Positions 16,198 to 24,541 of a DNA stretch of 64,000 nucleotides are shown piece by piece. Positions within the stretch are counted from its first letter, which is position 1, and every line of letters begins with the position of its first letter. Source of the stretch: Nocardia sp. NBC_01327 (GTDB taxonomy: Bacteria; Actinomycetota; Actinomycetes; Mycobacteriales; Mycobacteriaceae). The translations under genes and the position numbers were made by a program. Location: assembly GCF_035958815.1 (NCBI RefSeq), contig NZ_CP108383.1:4960001-5024000 (forward strand). The letters are read 5' to 3'. The notes under the pieces were generated by a model that was given only the letters and a program-made list of their open reading frames with translations, made no database searches and was not told where the DNA came from.

Positions 16198-17115
16198 CTA
16201 GGGGATCAGGACCAGTCGTCCTCGCAGGCCGCCCTTTTCGAAGCGGGCGTGCGCGGTGGCGGCGTCGGTGAACGGGAGGGTTTCCGCGACGCGCAGGGTG
16301 AGGGTTCCGGTCTCCACCAGGGCGACCAGCGCGGTCAGGCGTGGACCGTCGGGAGCCTGGAAGACGGTGGTCACCGTGATGGCGCGTTCGGATTCCGGCA
16401 GGGTGGGTGGCAGCACGGCGACGAATTTGCCACCGTCGCGGACCACCGGGAGGATCTCGGCGCCCAGTTCGGCGGCGTCGATCACGGCGTCGATGCCCTG
16501 TGCCCGAATGGTATCGATGTCGGTGCCGCGAGGGATGAAATCTGTTGCACCCGAAGACAGTACGAGCTGCTCATCGCCCGTACCGGCCATGCCGAGCACG
16601 TGTGCGCCCGCGGCGGCGGCCAGCTGTACCGCGTAGCCGCCGACGCCGCCCGCCGCGCCGGTCACCAGTACTGTCTGCCCGGCGATCGGGCCGAGCTCGG
16701 CCACCACCAGATCCGCGGTGATGCCGTTGAGTGGAAGGGTCGCGGCCGCAACGAGATCGACACCGCTGGGGGCTGCGGCCAGGGTGTCGGCGGCGGCGAC
16801 CAGGTATTCGGCGGTGCTGCCGACCGGGTCCGAGAGCCAGGGCAGCAGGCCGATGACCGGCTGACCGAGGGCGAATCCGCTGACATCGGAGCCGAGTGCG
16901 TCGATGTGCCCGGCGAATTCGACGCCGGGGACATAGAGCTCCCGGGTCGGCAGCATGGAACCGAATACGCCGGCGCGGGCGCGCACGTCGACCGGATTCA
17001 CCGGGCTGGCGGCCACCTGCACCCGGACCTGACCGGGTCCGGGGGCGGGGACGGGTGTATCGATGAGGCGCAGCACGTCCGGTCCACCGAATTCTTGAAA
17101 TGCGACAGCACGCAT
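16198..17115 (-). CDS. Quinone oxidoreductase-like MDR enzyme (copy 1)
   Basis: 305 residues of the medium-chain dehydrogenase/reductase superfamily, zinc-less quinone reductase type. N-terminal GroES-like part: RAVAFQEFGGPDVLRL and VNPVDVRARAG. Rossmann part with the NADPH motif TVLVTGAAGGVGGYAVQLA. It likely reduces quinones or enals with NADPH. The ATG at 17113-17115 follows AGGAG. It is divergent from an HxlR regulator carrying a conserved Cys, which points to electrophile- or quinone-induced expression. A paralogous pair sits at 49391-50825. Confidence 0.88.
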   Translation of the reverse strand: MRAVAFQEFGGPDVLRLIDTPVPAPGPGQVRVQVAASPVNPVDVRARAGVFGSMLPTRELYVPGVEFAGHIDALGSDVSGFALGQPVIGLLPWLSDPVGSTAEYLVAAADTLAAAPSGVDLVAAATLPLNGITADLVVAELGPIAGQTVLVTGAAGGVGGYAVQLAAAAGAHVLGMAGTGDEQLVLSSGATDFIPRGTDIDTIRAQGIDAVIDAAELGAEILPVVRDGGKFVAVLPPTLPESERAITVTTVFQAPDGPRLTALVALVETGTLTLRVAETLPFTDAATAHARFEKGGLRGRLVLIP

Positions 17116-17274
17116 GGGAATGCTCCTGAGTGTGTGAACAGTTGGAAGATCCACCGGTGGAACGCCTTCCGCCGGAGTTCGACCGGCGGCGGGGCGTGTG
17201 ATCAACGTACGGCGAGCGGGTGCCCCGCGAGAAGAAGGCACCGGAAAGTACCTAGCTCACCACCAGGAGTGCAC

Positions 17275-17676
17275 ATGGCCACCACCACCGTCGCTCAGCA
17301 GCGCGAACAGCGGAAAATCGCCTATAACGCGTACGTCGCGGCCTGTCCCACCAACAAGCTGCTCGATACCCTCAGCGACAAATGGACCGGGCTGGTGATG
17401 TCCACCCTGACCGGCGGGCCGCGCCGGTACGGGGAGATCTCCGCCATCGTCGCGGGCATCAGCAACAAGATGCTCACCCAGACCCTGCGCATTCTCGAAC
17501 GTGACGGTCTGCTCGAACGGCACCTGACCGCGCAGGTGCCGGTGCGCGTGGACTATTCGCTCACCCCGCTGGGGTCCACCCTCATCCCGATCCTCGGCAT
17601 GCTCAAGGACTGGGCCGAACTGAATATCGAGGATGTGCTGGCCGCCCGCGCGGCCTTCGACGATGAGTACCGCTAG
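17275..17676 (+). CDS. HxlR-family redox/quinone regulator (copy 1)
   Basis: 133-residue winged-helix protein typical of HxlR: KWTGLVMSTLTGGPRRYGEI, then GISNKMLTQTLRILERDGLL, then VPVRVDYSLTPLG. Cys24, in the motif AACPTNKLLD, is at the N-terminal position used for thiol sensing in several HxlR proteins. The ATG at 17275 follows AGGAG. It most likely represses the divergent oxidoreductase and itself. Its 3' end overlaps the stop of the convergent SDR gene by 4 bases. Confidence 0.9.
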   Translation: MATTTVAQQREQRKIAYNAYVAACPTNKLLDTLSDKWTGLVMSTLTGGPRRYGEISAIVAGISNKMLTQTLRILERDGLLERHLTAQVPVRVDYSLTPLGSTLIPILGMLKDWAELNIEDVLAARAAFDDEYR

Positions 17677-18401
17677 GCGACGCCGCCGTTGACCCGCAGC
17701 ACCTGCCCGTTGACCCAGGAGGCGCCGGGACCGAGCAGATAGACGACGGCATCGGCGATTTCGTCGAACTCGCCGAGGCGGTGCAGCGGGGCCTGGGTGG
17801 TGAAGCGGTCGATATCGGCGGCGCTCTTGCCGTCACGGAACATGGGGGAGTCGACCAGACCCGGCGCGACCGCATTGACGCGGATTCCTCTGGCGCCGAA
17901 CTCTTTTGCCGCGACCCGGGTCAGGGCCTCGACCCCGGCCTTGGCGGCCAGATACACCCCGAGCCCCGGTGTCGCGGTGGCCACGGCGGTCGAGGAGATA
18001 TTCACGATGCTGCCACTGTCCGCGAGACGGGCCGCGGCTTCCTGCATGCCGTAGAGGGCGCCGCGCAGATTGACCCCGAGCAGCTCCTCGACGAGTGCGT
18101 CGCCGGTGTCGGCGACGGGCGAGACCGCCGAAACGCCCGCATTGTTGACAAGTCCTGCGGCAGCACCGAATTCGTGTTCCGCCGCATCGAACAGTGCCCG
18201 CACATCGGCTCGCTCGGCCACATTCGCCCGCACCGCCACCGCGCGCCCGCCACGTGTTTGGAGCTCGGTGACCAATGCGTGGGCCGCCCGTTCACCGCTG
18301 CGGTAGGCGATGACGACCGGGTGCCCCGCGCTACCCAATCGCCGGACCACCGCGCGCCCGATGCCGGAGGATCCGCCGGTCACAATCACAGGAGTTGTCA
18401 T
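17673..18401 (-). CDS. Short-chain dehydrogenase/reductase
   Basis: 242 residues, classical SDR. Cofactor motif VTGGSSGIGRAVVRRL; NNAGVS; Ser in NISSTAV; catalytic YLAAK; C-terminal GQVLRVNGG. The start ATG at 18399-18401 lies inside the first MarR operator palindrome, with no ribosome-binding site, so the transcript is probably leaderless. It is divergent from the MarR gene. The substrate is unknown; carbonyl reduction of an aromatic or xenobiotic compound is a common role for MarR-controlled SDRs. Confidence 0.88.
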   Translation of the reverse strand: MTTPVIVTGGSSGIGRAVVRRLGSAGHPVVIAYRSGERAAHALVTELQTRGGRAVAVRANVAERADVRALFDAAEHEFGAAAGLVNNAGVSAVSPVADTGDALVEELLGVNLRGALYGMQEAAARLADSGSIVNISSTAVATATPGLGVYLAAKAGVEALTRVAAKEFGARGIRVNAVAPGLVDSPMFRDGKSAADIDRFTTQAPLHRLGEFDEIADAVVYLLGPGASWVNGQVLRVNGGVA

Positions 18402-18438
18402 AGCAACCAGTAGAACACCGCCGGGTTGTCGTAGCAAC
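18394..18438. promoter_or_regulatory. Tandem MarR operator palindromes
   Basis: GTTGTCATAGCAAC (18394-18407) and GTTGTCGTAGCAAC (18425-18438) are near-identical dyads with centres 31 bases apart, three helical turns. The first covers the SDR start codon and the second abuts the MarR -10 box TAGAAT (18439-18444). Confidence 0.85.
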
Positions 18439-18450
18439 TAGAATGTGCCC

Positions 18451-18873
18451 ATGGCCCCTCTCAGTGACGACGAACTGGCCGCCTGGCACGCCTGTAAAGC
18501 CCTGGGCGATCAGGTGACTCGCCGCGTCGGCGCCGATATCGCCGCCGAAACCGGCTACTCCGGCACTGACTACGGGGTGCTCTCGCGTGTGGCGGAGCTC
18601 GGCGGCGGCAGCCTGCGCCAGCAGACCCTCGCCGACTCGATCGGGCTGCACAAAGGCGCTCTGTCCCATCAGCTCACCCGCATGGAGAGCCGCGACCTCA
18701 TCCGCCGCGAACGCGCCCGGGGCGGTGTCGAGGTGGTGCTGACCGCGCAGGGGGAGCAGGCCCTGCGGCGAGTGCGCCCGGTGCACGCCGCCGCGGTCCG
18801 CAAATACCTGCTCGATCGCCTCACCGACCAGGACCGCGCCGCGCTGCTGCGCATCGCCGCCGCGCTCGGCTGA
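18451..18873 (+). CDS. MarR-family regulator
   Basis: 140 residues with the MarR winged helix: TDYGVLSRVAELGGG, then QTLADSIGLHKGALSHQLTR, then the wing RARGGVEVVLTAQG. The ATG is 6 bases after TAGAAT, indicating a leaderless transcript. Two tandem palindromes in the promoter suit autorepression and repression of the divergent SDR gene. Confidence 0.9.
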   Translation: MAPLSDDELAAWHACKALGDQVTRRVGADIAAETGYSGTDYGVLSRVAELGGGSLRQQTLADSIGLHKGALSHQLTRMESRDLIRRERARGGVEVVLTAQGEQALRRVRPVHAAAVRKYLLDRLTDQDRAALLRIAAALG

Positions 18874-18924
18874 GAATCGCGCGATCGGGGAATGCGGGTC
18901 GCGCTACCGCTGTTGGCCGCAGGT

Positions 18925-19761
18925 ATGGCCAATGAACAGTTCGGGAAGTTCGGTGTGTGGCAGCCGCATTCGCTGGTGACACCCGAAGCGGTGCGGGAGC
19001 TGGAAGAGCTCGGCTACGGTGCGGTGTGGCTGGGGACCTCCCCGCCCGCGGACTGGGACGGGTACGACGCGCTGTTCGCCGACTCGCAGCACATCATCGT
19101 CGGCACCAGCATCGTGAATGTGTGGGCCACCCCCGCCAAAGCCTCCGCGGATCTGTTCCACCGTCTGGAGAGCAAGTTCCCCGGCCGTTTTCTGCTGGGC
19201 ATCGGGGCCGGACATCGTGAATTCAACGACGGTTACACCAAACCCTATGACGCCCTGGTCAATTACCTCGACGAACTCGACGAGGCGGGTGTTCCGAAAG
19301 ATCGCCGCGCGCTGGCCGCCCTCGGCCCCAAGGTGGCGAAACTGGCCCGCGACCGCACCGCCGGCGCGCTGCCGTACCTCACCACCCCCGCGCACACCGC
19401 CGACCTGCGCGCCCTCTTCGGCCCCGGCACCCTGCTCGCTCCCGAACAGAAGGTCGTTCTCGAGGAGGACCCGCAGCACGCCCGCACCATCGCCCGCGAA
19501 CGCGCCGCCTACTACCTCAACCTCGCCAACTACGTGAACAACCTGCGCCGCTACGGTTTCGACGAGCAGGACCTCACCTACCCCGGCAGCGACCGCGTCA
19601 TCGACGCCATCGCCCCGCACGGCACCCCCGACCAGATCGCCGACGCCCTCACCGCCCACCTGACCGCGGGCGCCGACCATGTGGCCATCCAGATCCTCGG
19701 CGGCGACTACGTCGGCGCCCTGCGCACCCTCGCCCCCTACCTCACCGCCCGCACCAGCTGA
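18925..19761 (+). CDS. F420-dependent LLM-class oxidoreductase
   Basis: 278 residues with a luciferase-like TIM barrel: GKFGVWQPHSLVTPEAVREL, then GYGAVWLG, IIVGTSIVNVWATPA, PGRFLLGIGAGH and C-terminal HGTPDQIADALTAHLTAGAD. These are the features of the actinobacterial F420-binding subgroup. The ATG at 18925 is preferred because the conserved domain begins there; an ATG at 18892 is in frame. The reaction is unknown. It lies 51 bases after the MarR gene and may be co-transcribed with it. Confidence 0.88.
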   Translation: MANEQFGKFGVWQPHSLVTPEAVRELEELGYGAVWLGTSPPADWDGYDALFADSQHIIVGTSIVNVWATPAKASADLFHRLESKFPGRFLLGIGAGHREFNDGYTKPYDALVNYLDELDEAGVPKDRRALAALGPKVAKLARDRTAGALPYLTTPAHTADLRALFGPGTLLAPEQKVVLEEDPQHARTIARERAAYYLNLANYVNNLRRYGFDEQDLTYPGSDRVIDAIAPHGTPDQIADALTAHLTAGADHVAIQILGGDYVGALRTLAPYLTARTS

Positions 19762-19766
19762 GCGCT

Positions 19767-19803
19767 GTCGCCTGCCCGGGTCATGGCAGACCGGGCAGGC
19801 GAC
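19767..19803. terminator. Bidirectional terminator hairpin
   Basis: GTCGCCTGCCCGG (19767-19779) and CCGGGCAGGCGAC (19791-19803) form a 13-bp perfect stem between convergent genes. Confidence 0.8.
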
Positions 19804-19918
19804 CGACTATCGGCGTGTTATTGCCTGACCCCGGCGAACGCCCGCGCGAACAACACCTCGCGCAGGGAACCGTCGAGAATTCGGTCCCCGAGGCAGCTCC
19901 TGTCTGCGACGGGTTCGC

Positions 19919-20206
19919 CTAGAGGCGCGGGTCGTGGACCAGCAGGAAGCCCGAGAGGGTGAGGGAATCGTCGGGGGCGTGGTCGGCATCGGCCCAGAAT
20001 TCGCGGCCGGGCAGTTCATTGGCGGGCAAGCCCGCCTGGGTGGCGATCTGGGCGGCGGGCCAGCTCAGGGGTGAGCGGGCGGGATGCCAGGGGGTTTCGA
20101 GGTAGGCGAGGGCGCTGTCGCTGTCGCCGAATACCAGGACACACCGCACTCGCACCCGCTCTGTTGCCACAGCTCCATCATCGCCCTCGGGGGCGGTACT
20201 GCGCAC
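19919..20206 (-). CDS. Small hypothetical protein coupled to polD
   Basis: 95 residues, GTG start 3 bases after the polymerase stop codon, so it is probably the third gene of the end-joining operon. It is a soluble protein with RVRCVLVFGDSDSALAYLET and a C-terminal SLTLSGFLLVHDPRL. No family is recognised. A GTG 36 bases further in is an alternative start. Confidence 0.6.
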   Translation of the reverse strand: MRSTAPEGDDGAVATERVRVRCVLVFGDSDSALAYLETPWHPARSPLSWPAAQIATQAGLPANELPGREFWADADHAPDDSLTLSGFLLVHDPRL

Positions 20207-20209
20207 CGG

Positions 20210-21283
20210 TCATTCGGTGGCCGAGTCACTGTCCTTACGGGCGCGGGAGGGCTGGACGCGGGAGGGCTCGTTCGGCATCTTCGGATACTGCGGCGGCCAG
20301 GGGGCGTCCATCAGGCCTGCGGCCATATCCTTTTCGGACATTTCCAGCAGGGGCGTCAGGGATTGGGGGGTGCGGTCGGCCCAGGGATCACCGAGTTCGG
20401 CCAGCCGGGCGGGGACGGTCGCGATGGTCATCTCGTCATTGGTGACCTGTGGCAGCGCCTCCCAGCTGATCGGGGTCGAGACCTGCGCGCCGACCTTCGG
20501 GCGCACACACCAGGCGCCGAAAACCGTTTTGTGGGGCGCGTTCTGGTTGAAGTCGACGAAAACGCGCGAGCCGCGCTGCTCCTTCCACCACTGGGCGGTG
20601 ATGGTGCCGGGGTGGCGGCGTTCGAGTTCGCGGGCCAAAGCCACTGCGGCCGAACGTACTTGGTAGCCGTCCCATTTCGGCTCCAGCATGGCGTACAGGT
20701 GCAGGCCGCGCGAGCCGGAGGTTTTCACCCGCACATCGATGCCGAGTTCGGTGCACAATTCGCGGGTGTGCACGGCGGCGGCGCGCAGATCATCGAAGCT
20801 GATGCCCGGCGAGGGATCCAGGTCGATGCGCAGCTCGTCGGTGACCCCGGTGGGCGGCAGCACCGCACCCGCGGCATCGTGCACCGGCGGTGCGGTGCTC
20901 ACCAGATCCGCGCCGGCATGGGTGGGCCAGACGTGAAAACCCAAGCAGCCCAGGTTCACCGCCCACAGGATGTGCGCCATATCGGCGGCGACGAGTGCGT
21001 CGCTGGTGGTGCCGTTCGGGGTGGAGACCACCGTGGTCTGCAACCAGTCCGGCACCGATTTGGGCACCCGCTTCTGGAACCACGACTTACCGCCCGCCCC
21101 TTCGGGATAGCGCTCGAGCAGCACCGGGCGATCCTTGATGGTGCGCATGATGGGTTCGGCGACCGCGAGGTAGTAGTTCGCCAGATCCCGTTTGGTCTCA
21201 CCGCGTTTGGAGAAGTAGATCTTGTCCGGGCTCGACAGGGTGACACTGCGCCCGTCCACCTCGATCTCGACGGAATCGCTCAT
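20210..21283 (-). CDS. LigD-type polymerase/primase domain protein (PolD)
   Basis: A 357-residue stand-alone polymerase domain of the archaeo-eukaryotic primase type used in bacterial non-homologous end joining. N-terminal block LSSPDKIYFSKRGETKRDLA; catalytic Asp motif RIDLDPSPG; SGSRGLHLYAM; VRPKVGAQVSTPI. There is no ligase or phosphoesterase domain. The ATG overlaps the ligase stop by 4 bases, so the polymerase and ligase are made together. It would fill gaps with nucleotides at repaired breaks. No ku gene lies in this window. Confidence 0.93.
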   Translation of the reverse strand: MSDSVEIEVDGRSVTLSSPDKIYFSKRGETKRDLANYYLAVAEPIMRTIKDRPVLLERYPEGAGGKSWFQKRVPKSVPDWLQTTVVSTPNGTTSDALVAADMAHILWAVNLGCLGFHVWPTHAGADLVSTAPPVHDAAGAVLPPTGVTDELRIDLDPSPGISFDDLRAAAVHTRELCTELGIDVRVKTSGSRGLHLYAMLEPKWDGYQVRSAAVALARELERRHPGTITAQWWKEQRGSRVFVDFNQNAPHKTVFGAWCVRPKVGAQVSTPISWEALPQVTNDEMTIATVPARLAELGDPWADRTPQSLTPLLEMSEKDMAAGLMDAPWPPQYPKMPNEPSRVQPSRARKDSDSATE

Positions 21284-22395
21284 CGCGCAGTACCTTTCGC
21301 CTCATCGAAGATCGCCGACAGCTCGGCCGGGGCGACCTCGTCGAGCTGGGCGTAGGTGCACGAGTCCGGGGTGCGGTCGGTGCGGAACCGCGCGAGCCGC
21401 CCGCCGTGGCGGAAACGCCCGGCCATCACATGCTCGTAGCGCACCTCGGCGACCAGCTCCGGCCGCAGCGGTTCCCAGGACAGATCCTTGCCGCCGGTCC
21501 AGCGGCTCACCCCGCCCGGCATCTTGCCGTCCGCGCGCGCCTGCGCGGCCGCATCGGCCCACTCGCGCCACGGATGGTTCTCGAGGGCGTCGACACGCAG
21601 CGGCGCCAGCTCGCCGACCAGCTCCTTGCGGCGGGCGGCGGTGAAACTGCTGGCCACCCCGACATGGTGCAGATTGCCCTCGGCGTCGAAGAGCCCCAGC
21701 AGCAGCGAGCCGACCCCTTCGCCGTCCTTGTGCCAGCGGAATCCCGCGACCACACAGTCGGCGGTGCGCTCGTGCTTGACCTTGAACATCACCCGCTTGT
21801 CCTGCAGGTAGCCCAGATCCGCGGCCTTGACCATCACCCCGTCGAAACCCGCGCCCTCGAACCGGGTGAACCAGTCCTGCGCCACGTCCGGATCAGCGGT
21901 GAGGGGCGTGAGGTGAATCCGGGTCACGCCGCCTTCACCGGCCCCGTCGCCGCCGCGTTCGAGCACGGTTTCCAGCAGCCGCCGCCGCTCGGAGAACGGT
22001 TCCGCGGTCAGATCGCGATCCCCGAGCGCCAGCAGATCGAAGCCGACAAAACTGGCCGGTGTCTCCACCGCCAGCTTGTTCACCCGCGACGCCGCCGGAT
22101 GCAGCCGCTGCTGCAGGGTGTCGAAATCGAGTCCCTGATCGGTGACCACGACGATCTCGCCGTCGATCACACACTGCGGGGGCAGCGTCCGACGGAAGAT
22201 CTCCACCAGTTCCGGAAAATACCGGGTCAGCGGGCGATCATTGCGCGATCCGAGTTCGATCTCGTCCCCGTCGCGAAAGACGATGCACCGGAACCCATCC
22301 CATTTGGGTTCGTAGCGCAGTCCTTCCTCGCGCGGCAGGGCCGAGACCGATTTCGCCAGCATCGGTTTGACCGGTGGCATGACAGGCAGCTTCAC
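21280..22395 (-). CDS. ligC: ATP-dependent DNA ligase (LigC type)
   Basis: 371 residues with the nucleotidyltransferase and OB domains only. Motif I EPKWDGFRC carries the AMP-accepting Lys31. ELGSRNDRPLTRYFPE, CVIDGEIVV, FDGVMVKAADLGY and FKVKHERTADCVV are the remaining ligase motifs. The GTG at 22393-22395 follows AGGAGG. It is the first gene of a ligase-polymerase-small protein operon, matching the mycobacterial LigC/PolD arrangement. It acts in DNA nick sealing and backup repair. Confidence 0.92.
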   Translation of the reverse strand: MKLPVMPPVKPMLAKSVSALPREEGLRYEPKWDGFRCIVFRDGDEIELGSRNDRPLTRYFPELVEIFRRTLPPQCVIDGEIVVVTDQGLDFDTLQQRLHPAASRVNKLAVETPASFVGFDLLALGDRDLTAEPFSERRRLLETVLERGGDGAGEGGVTRIHLTPLTADPDVAQDWFTRFEGAGFDGVMVKAADLGYLQDKRVMFKVKHERTADCVVAGFRWHKDGEGVGSLLLGLFDAEGNLHHVGVASSFTAARRKELVGELAPLRVDALENHPWREWADAAAQARADGKMPGGVSRWTGGKDLSWEPLRPELVAEVRYEHVMAGRFRHGGRLARFRTDRTPDSCTYAQLDEVAPAELSAIFDEAKGTAR

Positions 22396-22509
22396 TCGAC
22401 CTCCTAGGGTTGGGTTCACCCAGGTAGACGGCGCGACCGGCCGAAACTCACCGGTCGGCTGCCTCCCACGAAGATCGTACGGGGCTAGCGGTCTGTTTCG
22501 CGGTACTGC

Positions 22510-22908
22510 TCAGCTTTCGAGCCAGCCGTGCTGATCGGCGAATGCCGTCAGCCTGTCGCGGATGGTCAGTATTTCCCCGGCCGTGAGCGCGGGGCTGGCA
22601 TCCAGCAGCAGCTCGGTGATGAGCCGGCGATGTTCGGCGGCACTGAGCTGCCCGGCGCCACCGGCACGATCTTTGACCTTGTGGGCGCGCACCGGCGGCG
22701 GCGCACCGGCGACCAGTGCGAGATTGATGGCCTTGGGCCCCCGATCACCCTCGGTCACGTCGAATTCGAACACCCGCCCCTGCCGCAATTCGTCTTCATC
22801 CAACCCGATGTCGTTCACATGAACGAACACGTCCGGCCCACCGTCTTCCGGACGGATGAAACCGAACCCCCGAGAGCTGTCGAACGACACCAATTTCCCG
22901 ATGGACAC
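22510..22908 (-). CDS. Cold-shock domain protein with C-terminal extension
   Basis: 132 residues. The cold-shock OB fold is at 1-65 with RNP-like motifs RGFGFI and DVFVHV. A helical tail, LSAAEHRRLITELLLDASPA and onward, distinguishes it from simple CspA proteins. It binds single-stranded RNA or DNA. The GTG at 22906-22908 follows GCAGGTG. Confidence 0.9.
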   Translation of the reverse strand: MSIGKLVSFDSSRGFGFIRPEDGGPDVFVHVNDIGLDEDELRQGRVFEFDVTEGDRGPKAINLALVAGAPPPVRAHKVKDRAGGAGQLSAAEHRRLITELLLDASPALTAGEILTIRDRLTAFADQHGWLES

Positions 22909-22951
22909 CTAAACACCTGCTCCTCGTCGCCGCGTCCCTCTTGCGGCAAGC

Positions 22952-24052
22952 CTAGTCCGCAGCACGATCATTATTGGAAGAAAGTGCCTTTTGTAACGAA
23001 TTGAAAACAGTGAGGCCCTGACCCACCATGCCGTTGACGAGCTCGCCCACGCCTTCGGGACCATTGAGCACCGTCAGGTTGGCATTGGCCAGCCCCGCCG
23101 AGGCCGCCTTCACGATCTCCGGAAGCTGTTCGATGAGCAGCTGATCGAGCGCGATGCGATTGTTGGAGGAGGCCGCCTCGGCCTGGATGCGCGTGCGATC
23201 GGCCTCGGCCACCGCCAGGATGCGCACCCGTTCCGCTTCTGCCAGAGCGGGTTTGACCACTTCGGCCTGCAGCTGCTGCTCGCGCAGCTCGGACTGCTTG
23301 CGCGCCTGCTCGGCCTGCGCGGTCAGTACGCCCTGCAGGGCGACGGCCTGCGCGAGCGGACCCGACTGTGCCGCTTCGGCATTGGCCTTGTCGATGTCCT
23401 GCTGATACTGCGCCCGCAGGATGGAGGTCTCGCGGGCGTATTCGGCTTGGCGGCGCAGCGATTCCTGCTCGGCCTCGGCGGCGGCCTGCGCGGCGGCGGC
23501 CTGGGCGATCTGCGCATCACGCTGGATCGCGGCATTGTGCGGCGCGGCGAGTGCGGTGATGTAGCCGAGATTGCCGTCGTCGATGGACTGGATCTGGAAC
23601 GAGTCCACCGACAGCCCGATATTGCCCATCTCCACCTTGGAGGCCAGCAGCACCTGATCGGCGAGCTTCTGCCGTTCGCGGATGATCTCCTCCACCGTCA
23701 TCGAACCGACGATCGAGCGCAGGTGGCCGGAGAAGATGCGCCCGGTGAGCACCGACATCTCCCGCTCCTGCTCGGACAGGAACCGTTGTGCCGCATTGAC
23801 TATCGACTGCGTGTCATTGGCGACCTTGAACGCGATGACCGCCCGCACGTCGAGCTGGATGGCCTGGGTGGTGACGCAGCGTTCCTGTATCTCCGATTCG
23901 AACATGGCCAGCGACAGGAAGCTGACCTTGCGGAATAGCGGCAGCACCCAGGTGCCGTGTCCGATCACCACACGAAACGGCGCATTCTCCTTGGGCCCGC
24001 CGCCACTGACGAGCATGGCCTCGTCCGGATCGGGTACGTGGTAACCCAGCAC
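22952..24052 (-). CDS. Flotillin-like SPFH/band 7 protein
   Basis: 366 residues. The SPFH domain is at about 1-190 (VVIGHGTWVLPLFRKVSFLS, IQLDVRAVIAFKV, GHLRSIVGSMTVEEI). A long coiled coil follows, rich in AEAE and QAAAAQAAAEAEQESLRRQA repeats, then a short C-terminal tail. Flotillins organise membrane microdomains. The N-terminus shows only weak hydrophobicity, so membrane attachment may be peripheral. The GTG at 24050-24052 follows GGGAG. It lies 19 bases after an NfeD-like gene, the usual partner. Confidence 0.88.
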   Translation of the reverse strand: MLGYHVPDPDEAMLVSGGGPKENAPFRVVIGHGTWVLPLFRKVSFLSLAMFESEIQERCVTTQAIQLDVRAVIAFKVANDTQSIVNAAQRFLSEQEREMSVLTGRIFSGHLRSIVGSMTVEEIIRERQKLADQVLLASKVEMGNIGLSVDSFQIQSIDDGNLGYITALAAPHNAAIQRDAQIAQAAAAQAAAEAEQESLRRQAEYARETSILRAQYQQDIDKANAEAAQSGPLAQAVALQGVLTAQAEQARKQSELREQQLQAEVVKPALAEAERVRILAVAEADRTRIQAEAASSNNRIALDQLLIEQLPEIVKAASAGLANANLTVLNGPEGVGELVNGMVGQGLTVFNSLQKALSSNNDRAAD

Positions 24053-24071
24053 TGTTGTCTCCCTCGATGTC

Positions 24072-24305
24072 TCAGATATCCCCACGATGGTCGTCCGGGA
24101 GTGGAATCCACGGCACCACATCCACGATTCGCCCCGGATGCACGGCCACCACCAGCACGCTGGCTCCGGTGTCGATCACCTGGTCGGCTCGTGCGATGTA
24201 CAGCTCGGTCCCCCCTCGGATTGCGACCAGCACCTCTCCGAGCATGTGCTCGCCCCGGATCGGCGTCGTCAGCGTACCGGTCAGTCCCAGTACCGGGTCG
24301 GACAT
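24072..24305 (-). CDS. NfeD-like OB-fold protein
   Basis: A 77-residue soluble OB fold matching the C-terminal domain of NfeD: GLTGTLTTPIRGEHMLGEV, then IARADQVIDTGASVLVVAV. The usual membrane part is absent. The ATG at 24303-24305 follows AAGGAG. The gene precedes the flotillin gene with 19 bases between, the conserved NfeD-flotillin pair. Confidence 0.8.
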   Translation of the reverse strand: MSDPVLGLTGTLTTPIRGEHMLGEVLVAIRGGTELYIARADQVIDTGASVLVVAVHPGRIVDVVPWIPLPDDHRGDI

Positions 24306-24541
24306 CGCGGGCAACTCCTTGTATTCACGGTGAAAGACCAGCGTAGTTGTCGCAGCGGCCAGTGGGCGGACCGTGCGGTCGGATTTTGCGACCGAATTGA
24401 TAACTGAAGCTTTGCGACTACTCGGTATCATTTGGAACGGCTCGCCGCTCCCGCACTCGTGAAAGGTGCCGAAAATATGCCTGCGCGTGTCGATGTGAAA
24501 TTGTTCTGGTTCCCCGGCGGTCGAGCTGGCAGGCTGAAGCG

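Noticed and set aside
24385..24418. Pair of TTTGCGAC words before the DHA2 exporter as an operator
   Set aside because: Only 8 bases and not palindromic; too weak to call alone.
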